NCBI RefSeq assembly: GCF_039544205.1
Contig: NZ_BAABLF010000008.1
Location: 124,001 to 188,000 of the forward strand
Direction: 5' to 3'
From: Ferrimonas gelatinilytica
Lineage (GTDB): Bacteria > Pseudomonadota > Gammaproteobacteria > Enterobacterales > Shewanellaceae
DNA length: 64,000 bases
In this document: one piece after another, positions 59,848-64,000 of the stretch
How positions within the stretch are numbered: position 1 is the stretch's first letter
Layout of the letters: each line of letters begins with the position of its first letter
Made by a program: the position numbers and the translations under genes
Notes under the pieces: generated by a model
Database searches by the model: none
What the model was told of the DNA's origin: nothing
The model's input: only the letters and a program-made list of their open reading frames with translations

Positions 59848-61986
59848 TTAAAAATCGTACTGGTAGCCGATGATGGCGCTGAGGGGCTTACCTGTCTGGA
59901 TCCCGCCGTGGATCCGGGTGGCGATGTAGGTCTCATCCAACAGGTTATCGACGGTGACGTAGATCTTCTGACGCTCATCGAAACGGTAGTGGGCCGACAG
60001 GTCCAGGATCCAGCGTGACGGCAGCAGCTCGGCGGTGGGGATGGCACCGGCACCCGCTACGGTGCGAACATCGGACTGGTAGCGACCCAGCAGGTTCAGG
60101 TCCCAACGCTCGCCCTCCACCCCGGCGGTGATCTGAACCAGGTGCTCGGGTACATAGGGCATCTCGTCCCCGGCGGTCACCTCACCCCAGGTCTCCAGGT
60201 CAGAGCTGAAGCTGTTCTGGAACTCGCTGTCAGAGAGGGTGTAACGCAGACCCAGCGGCCAGGTGAGGCCCGCGGCCTGAGGACGCAGATCGGCACTGAA
60301 CTCCAGCCCCTGGATCCGAACTTCACCGGCGTTTTCCTGGTCGCCGATATTGGCCTCGTCGCACCCCTGAGCGGCGGTGCAGTTGCCGTGCATATTGTCG
60401 TAGTCGGAGAGGAAGCCGATCGCTTCGACACTGAAGGGGCCGTTGTTGAAGCGGAAGCCCGCCTCGTAGTTCCAGCTCTCCTCCTCCTCGGCGCTATTGT
60501 TGCCGGGCGCCGGAGGGGCGAACCCTTTCTGCACACCAGCGAGAATCAGCCAATCGTCGCTGATCTGGTAGCTGACGCCCAGGGCCGGCATCAGACCGTC
60601 GACGCTGTTGGACTTGCGAGCCGGTGTCTGCGTACGGCCGGGGTCCGCTTTACCCCAATCGCGGCGCAGTGTCTCTACATGCTCGTAACGTACCCCGGTA
60701 TCCACACGGACATCACCGAAGCGAAGCTCGGCGCTGACAAACCCGGCCCAGGCATCGGCGGAGTCAATTCGGTTGGAGTCGGTCCCCGGGATCCCCGCCT
60801 CGGTCAGGCGCATCAGCTGATCCGGGCCCAGTTCATACTGGTCAACCCACTGGAAGCGGTCCATCTCATCCTCGTGGTAGCGTACGCCGAAGGTCACCGT
60901 GTGATCCCCCACCGCCTGCTCCCCCTGGGTCTGGATTCCCCAGGCACTGTACTCCCGGTTGTTGGCCTTGACGTCAACCGACTGCGGCAGCTGCCCCGCC
61001 GGATCCCGGTCCCAAAGCGATGCCTCTTCGACGATACCACTGCCTGTCTTGTACCAATTGCGGGCAAAGTCGTTGTAGTAGATGGCACTGTGCCAGGCCA
61101 GCCCCGGGGTCAGCTGGGCGGCATGATTCAACTGGTAGCCAAACCGCTCGCTGTCCATGTTGTCTTTCTGGCTGGCGCTGTAACGCTGGTAGGGATCCTG
61201 ACGGTAATCTTCGTCGGTGATCCCAAGGTAGGTCTCATCGGAGTCCTCGTTGGCGTAATGGAACTTGAACTCGGTCTCCTGCTGGATACGGGCACTGGCA
61301 TCACTGCGGCTGCGTACCTTCAGCACGACGTCGTCCTTGTTGAATCCGGTGTCATTGCCGCTGCCGTTAATGGTCTTGAAGCCGTCCGACTGGTAGTGCA
61401 TCCACTCCACCAATCCGGACAATCGCTCCGAGCCACCACCAGCCCAGCCGTGAGCCTTGATGTAGTTATCGCTGCCGTACGCCAGGTTCACGCTGGCCGC
61501 AGTCTCGTCCGGTACCTGGCGTGAGACCAGGTTCAGTACGCCGCCAGTGGTACGGGGCCCGTAACGCACCGCCGAGGTGCCTTTGAACACCTCCACCGCC
61601 TGCATCCGACCAATGGTGGGGAAATAGTAGGCTGCCGGTGAGGCATAGGGCGCCGGCGCCACGAGGACCCCATCCTCCATCACGGTGATCTTCTCACTGC
61701 GGCTCTGGCTACTGCCGCGCATACCGATATTGGGGCGAAGGCCGAAACCGTCCTCCTCCGACACATAGACACCGGGCACCGCTGTCAGAACTCTCATAAT
61801 GTCCGTGTAATCAAACTTTTCCAGCGCTTCCTCACCGAGGTAAGCCGCCGACCCGGGTACGGTTTTCACCGCCTCCGCATCGCCAAAGATGGTCAGGGTC
61901 TCCAGGTTGCTGTCATCGGCCTGGGCAGGCAGCGCAGCTAAGACGGCGAAGGCCGTTGCGGCCAGCGGGAAAAATCGAGGTGTCAT
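59848..61986 (-). CDS. TonB-dependent siderophore/iron receptor (FecA-like)
   Basis: Outer-membrane gated channel for ferric chelates. The 712-aa precursor has a signal peptide (1-23, ending PAQA) and a TonB-box-like LETLTIFGD. The plug domain contains VLTAVPGVYVSEEDGFGLRPNIGMRGSS-type sequence (cut here at RPNIGMRG) and VEVFKGTSAVRYGPRTTGG. A 22-strand barrel ends in GYQYDF with the terminal Phe needed for assembly. The RPNIGMRG plug motif and layout resemble FecA and related citrate or hydroxamate receptors; the ligand is unknown. A Fur box precedes it. It is a single gene with its own terminator. Confidence 0.9.
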   Translation of the reverse strand: MTPRFFPLAATAFAVLAALPAQADDSNLETLTIFGDAEAVKTVPGSAAYLGEEALEKFDYTDIMRVLTAVPGVYVSEEDGFGLRPNIGMRGSSQSRSEKITVMEDGVLVAPAPYASPAAYYFPTIGRMQAVEVFKGTSAVRYGPRTTGGVLNLVSRQVPDETAASVNLAYGSDNYIKAHGWAGGGSERLSGLVEWMHYQSDGFKTINGSGNDTGFNKDDVVLKVRSRSDASARIQQETEFKFHYANEDSDETYLGITDEDYRQDPYQRYSASQKDNMDSERFGYQLNHAAQLTPGLAWHSAIYYNDFARNWYKTGSGIVEEASLWDRDPAGQLPQSVDVKANNREYSAWGIQTQGEQAVGDHTVTFGVRYHEDEMDRFQWVDQYELGPDQLMRLTEAGIPGTDSNRIDSADAWAGFVSAELRFGDVRVDTGVRYEHVETLRRDWGKADPGRTQTPARKSNSVDGLMPALGVSYQISDDWLILAGVQKGFAPPAPGNNSAEEEESWNYEAGFRFNNGPFSVEAIGFLSDYDNMHGNCTAAQGCDEANIGDQENAGEVRIQGLEFSADLRPQAAGLTWPLGLRYTLSDSEFQNSFSSDLETWGEVTAGDEMPYVPEHLVQITAGVEGERWDLNLLGRYQSDVRTVAGAGAIPTAELLPSRWILDLSAHYRFDERQKIYVTVDNLLDETYIATRIHGGIQTGKPLSAIIGYQYDF

Positions 61987-62011
61987 GGTTCTCTCCGCAC
62001 TTGATGCTAAT

Positions 62012-62030
62012 TGATATGATAATCGTTCTC
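62012..62030. promoter_or_regulatory. Fur box of the TonB-dependent receptor
   Basis: TGATATGATAATCGTTCTC matches the inner and right part of the 19-bp Fur consensus at 13 of 15 positions, 26-44 bases before the receptor start. Iron repression is expected. Confidence 0.75.
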
Positions 62031-62322
62031 ACTACGATTGCGCGAAGTAAAACACACAACTTTATAATCATCAACATTTTGGCAACCGCAATGGCGTAAA
62101 AAATTAAAAATTATGCCGTATTCGCAAATCTCAGCGTGATCAATAAGCAACCGCGCGATAATGCAGTGAGTTATCCGCGCCGTACGAACCCAGTCCGTCT
62201 AGAACACTGTGGCAAGCCCGAGTGGATGACTCACCGTTGCGGCCACTCTGCCTTGAACAAGTCGGGCAGCCGACAACCCGGCGGACCCCTACCTCCATCC
62301 AGCCCCACGCAAACCGAAGAAC
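62031..62322. other. Intergenic region between receptor promoter and luxS
   Basis: About 290 bases. An A/T-rich part (62045-62135) likely carries upstream elements of the receptor promoter. A plus frame from 62136 continues into the antisense of luxS and has no supporting features. Nothing else recognised. Confidence 0.4.
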
Positions 62323-62360
62323 AAAAAAGCCCCCATGACCATTGGCCATGGGGGCTTTTT
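62323..62360 (-). terminator. Rho-independent terminator after luxS
   Basis: Stem AAAGCCCCCATG / CATGGGGGCTTT with T-runs on both strands, 16 bases past the luxS stop. Confidence 0.92.
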
Positions 62361-62375
62361 ATCCCGGAGTGCGTG

Positions 62376-62885
62376 CTAGAGGGCCTTGAGCTGCTCCGGC
62401 GACAACGAAAGCTCGTCGTTACGGTTCACGTCGATACCCCGGGAGAGAATATCCCGGGCAATCTCCTGCGCCTGCGCCAGCGAGTGCATCTCGTAGGTGC
62501 CGCACTGGTACTCGTTCAGTTCCGGGATCTGACTCTGGTCTTTCACCGCCAGCACATCCTCCATGCTGGCCCGCCAGGCATCCGCCACCTGCTGCTCGTT
62601 AGGCGTACCGATCAGGCTCATATAGAAACCGGTGCGGCACCCCATGGGGGAGATGTCGATGATCTCCTGGTCACCCCGGTTCAGGTGATCCCGCATGAAA
62701 CCGGCAAACAGGTGCTCCAGGGTATGGATCCCCCGCTCGCTGAGGATCTCCGCATTGGGCAGGCAGAAGCGCAGGTCAAACACCGTGATGGTGTCCCCTT
62801 TCGGTGTCGCCATGGTCTTGGCAATCCGCACCGCCGGTGCCTTCATGCGGGTGTGGTCGACGGTAAAGCTGTCCAACAGTGGCAT
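62376..62885 (-). CDS. luxS: S-ribosylhomocysteine lyase LuxS
   Basis: Cleaves S-ribosylhomocysteine to homocysteine and DPD, the precursor of autoinducer-2, in the activated methyl cycle. The 169-aa protein has the metal motif HTLEH (His54, His58) with general base Glu57. Downstream, YQCGTYEMHSL has Cys128 (third metal ligand or catalytic). N-terminal LLDSFTVDHTRMKAPAVR and SPMGCRTGFYMSLIG also match. GGGAGG lies just before the ATG. It is a single gene with its own terminator. CTAG-rich repetitive DNA lies upstream. Confidence 0.97.
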   Translation of the reverse strand: MPLLDSFTVDHTRMKAPAVRIAKTMATPKGDTITVFDLRFCLPNAEILSERGIHTLEHLFAGFMRDHLNRGDQEIIDISPMGCRTGFYMSLIGTPNEQQVADAWRASMEDVLAVKDQSQIPELNEYQCGTYEMHSLAQAQEIARDILSRGIDVNRNDELSLSPEQLKAL

Positions 62886-62923
62886 AGTGCCTCCCTTAAA
62901 ATCCGTACGTTAAGAGCGAGAAT

Positions 62924-63047
62924 CTAGGTGCGAGTTTCTGGCTCCTAACAGCAAGCGCCAAAGTACTAGGTCCGAGTTCCTAGGTGCTAGGGAAGCGCCT
63001 AGAGCCCGGCCTTATCGATCTTAGGAACTAGGAACCGCTCTTCCTAG
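62924..63047. repeat. CTAG-rich degenerate short repeats upstream of luxS
   Basis: Seven CTAG tetramers in 124 bases (62924, 62966, 62980, 62987, 62999, 63028, 63044), embedded in related words such as CTAGGTGCGAGTT, CTAGGTCCGAGTT and AACTAGGAACC. CTAG is normally rare in this kind of genome. The repeat sits where the luxS promoter should be. Function unknown. Confidence 0.65.
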
Positions 63048-63135
63048 CCCCTCAACTTTTCTCTTAGCCATTTAGCCATCTATACGTCACCTTAATCCGA
63101 CCTGCCTCGCCGGTCAATTTTGGCAGTTTGAGGGG

Positions 63136-64000
63136 CTACTCCGCCTCGATCAGTCGGCTGTAGGCGTCCTCACTCAGGCTGTGATAGCGCCGCACTCCCT
63201 GCTGGAAGCGCAGGTAGTGCTCCAGCACCTTCTCCATGGCGGGATCCTTGGCCGCCTCCTCTGCCATCACCCTTTGACTCTCCACCCGAAGCGCCGCCAG
63301 CACCTCGTCGGGCCAGGGGCGCAACTCCACCCCGTGCTCGTTGACCAAGGTATCCAGGGCCGCAATGTTGCGGACGGTATACTCATCCAGCATCTCCTGA
63401 TTCACCGCCCGGGCCGCGGTTTCCACGATCGCCTGCAGATCCTCCGGCAACGCCTCCCAAGCATCCTTGTTGATCATGAACTCCAGCACGGTGCCCGGCT
63501 CGTGCCAACCCGGGTAGTAGTAGTACTTGGCTGCCTTGTGCAGGCCAAACGCCAGGTCGTTGTAGGGGCCCACCCACTCGGTGGCGTCGATGGCGCCGGT
63601 CTGCAGGGCGGTAAAGAGCTCTCGACCTGGCAGGGTCACCGGAACGCCACCAAGGCGCGCCAACACCTCACCGCCTAAACCCGGCAGGCGCATCTTAAGA
63701 CCCTTGAGATCCTCCAGGGAATGGATCTCCTTATTGAACCAACCTCCCATCTGAACCCCGGTATTGCCACCGGCCAGGGGCACCAGATTGAAGGGGGCGT
63801 ACAGCTCCCGCCACAGCGCCATACCGCCGCCATAATGCAGCCAGCCATTCATCTGCTGGGCGTTCATGCCGAAGGGGATAGAGGTAAAGATCTGCGCCGC
63901 TGGTGCCTTCCCCTTCCAGTAGTAGGAGGCACTGTGTCCCATCTCCGCGGTCCCGGCGGAGACGGCGTCAAACACCTCGAAAGCGGGAACCAGATCGCCG
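63136..64000 (-). CDS. TRAP transporter substrate-binding protein DctP-like (5' part cut by window edge)
   Basis: Periplasmic solute-binding protein of a tripartite (TRAP) transporter. About 288 codons are visible; the signal peptide and start lie beyond 64000, since the frame is open to the edge (GDLVPAFEVFDAVSAG). Characteristic segments are GTAEMGHSASYYWKGKAPAAQ, GNTGVQMGGWFNKEI, LKGLKMRLPGLGGEVLARLGG and LQTGAIDATEWVGPYND. The match is best to the alpha-keto-acid/lactate-binding branch with conserved Arg in KMRLPG and Glu-Trp in TEWVG; a 2-oxo acid ligand is inferred. The DctQM membrane genes are not in the window. Confidence 0.9.
   Translation of the reverse strand, partial: GDLVPAFEVFDAVSAGTAEMGHSASYYWKGKAPAAQIFTSIPFGMNAQQMNGWLHYGGGMALWRELYAPFNLVPLAGGNTGVQMGGWFNKEIHSLEDLKGLKMRLPGLGGEVLARLGGVPVTLPGRELFTALQTGAIDATEWVGPYNDLAFGLHKAAKYYYYPGWHEPGTVLEFMINKDAWEALPEDLQAIVETAARAVNQEMLDEYTVRNIAALDTLVNEHGVELRPWPDEVLAALRVESQRVMAEEAAKDPAMEKVLEHYLRFQQGVRRYHSLSEDAYSRLIEAE

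Overview
The window looks like chromosomal core DNA of a GC-rich, probably marine gammaproteobacterium from the Alteromonadales/Vibrionales/Aeromonadales side of the class (Shewanella- or Ferrimonas-like). Three things point there: the rpsB-to-lpxB cell-envelope gene order, a complete Na+-translocating NADH:quinone reductase (nqr) operon with nqrM and apbE, and small families (DUF3549, DUF3301, DUF2789, DUF3192, DUF2310) typical of those orders. The species cannot be fixed from sequence alone. I see no rRNA, tRNA, CRISPR, prophage or transposase genes.

Layout. 1-13177 (minus): rpsB, tsf, pyrH, frr, uppS, cdsA, dxr, rseP, bamA, skp, lpxD, fabZ, lpxA, lpxB (cut by the window edge), covering translation, UMP, isoprenoid, phospholipid, outer-membrane and lipid A functions. 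13447-17685 (plus): map, glnD, dapD. 17738-29719: a neighbourhood matching the E. coli order yqcA-truC-yqcC-csrB-syd-queF, expanded by a PTS glucose transporter, DUF genes, a GNAT enzyme and an aldehyde dehydrogenase. 29752-35698: HDOD protein, trhP-yfhL (tRNA hydroxylation) and the divergent ubiT / ubiUV locus (O2-independent ubiquinone synthesis). 35870-45309: proBA, an NCS2 purine permease, a possible 30-aa mini-gene, two peptidases and nhaD. 45325-49121 (minus): a three-gene glucosylglycerate operon. 50247-51287: dinB with a LexA box. 51472-52220: a repeat-bounded non-core element. 52275-59412 (minus): nqrABCDEF-apbE-nqrM. Then a Fur-boxed TonB receptor, luxS and a TRAP substrate-binding protein (cut by the window edge).

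Most notable: the 1.27-kb gap at 22462-23729 contains no convincing protein gene. It encodes two tandem minus-strand RNAs of about 350-375 nt. Each carries roughly 20 GGA motifs (CAGGA, AGGGA, AAGGA), several of them in hairpin loops, and ends in a strong terminator with a shared CCGCAAC/GTTGCGG stem. Each also has its own promoter and a nearly identical TGTAAG-type upstream motif. They sit beside yqcC and syd, exactly where E. coli has csrB, so I read them as duplicated CsrB-type CsrA-sequestering RNAs.

A second candidate is the 40050-40420 mini-transcript. It has a promoter, a leader with three GGAACCG copies, a strong ribosome binding site, a 30-codon ORF and a terminator. All function calls rest on recognised motifs and context; no database search was run.
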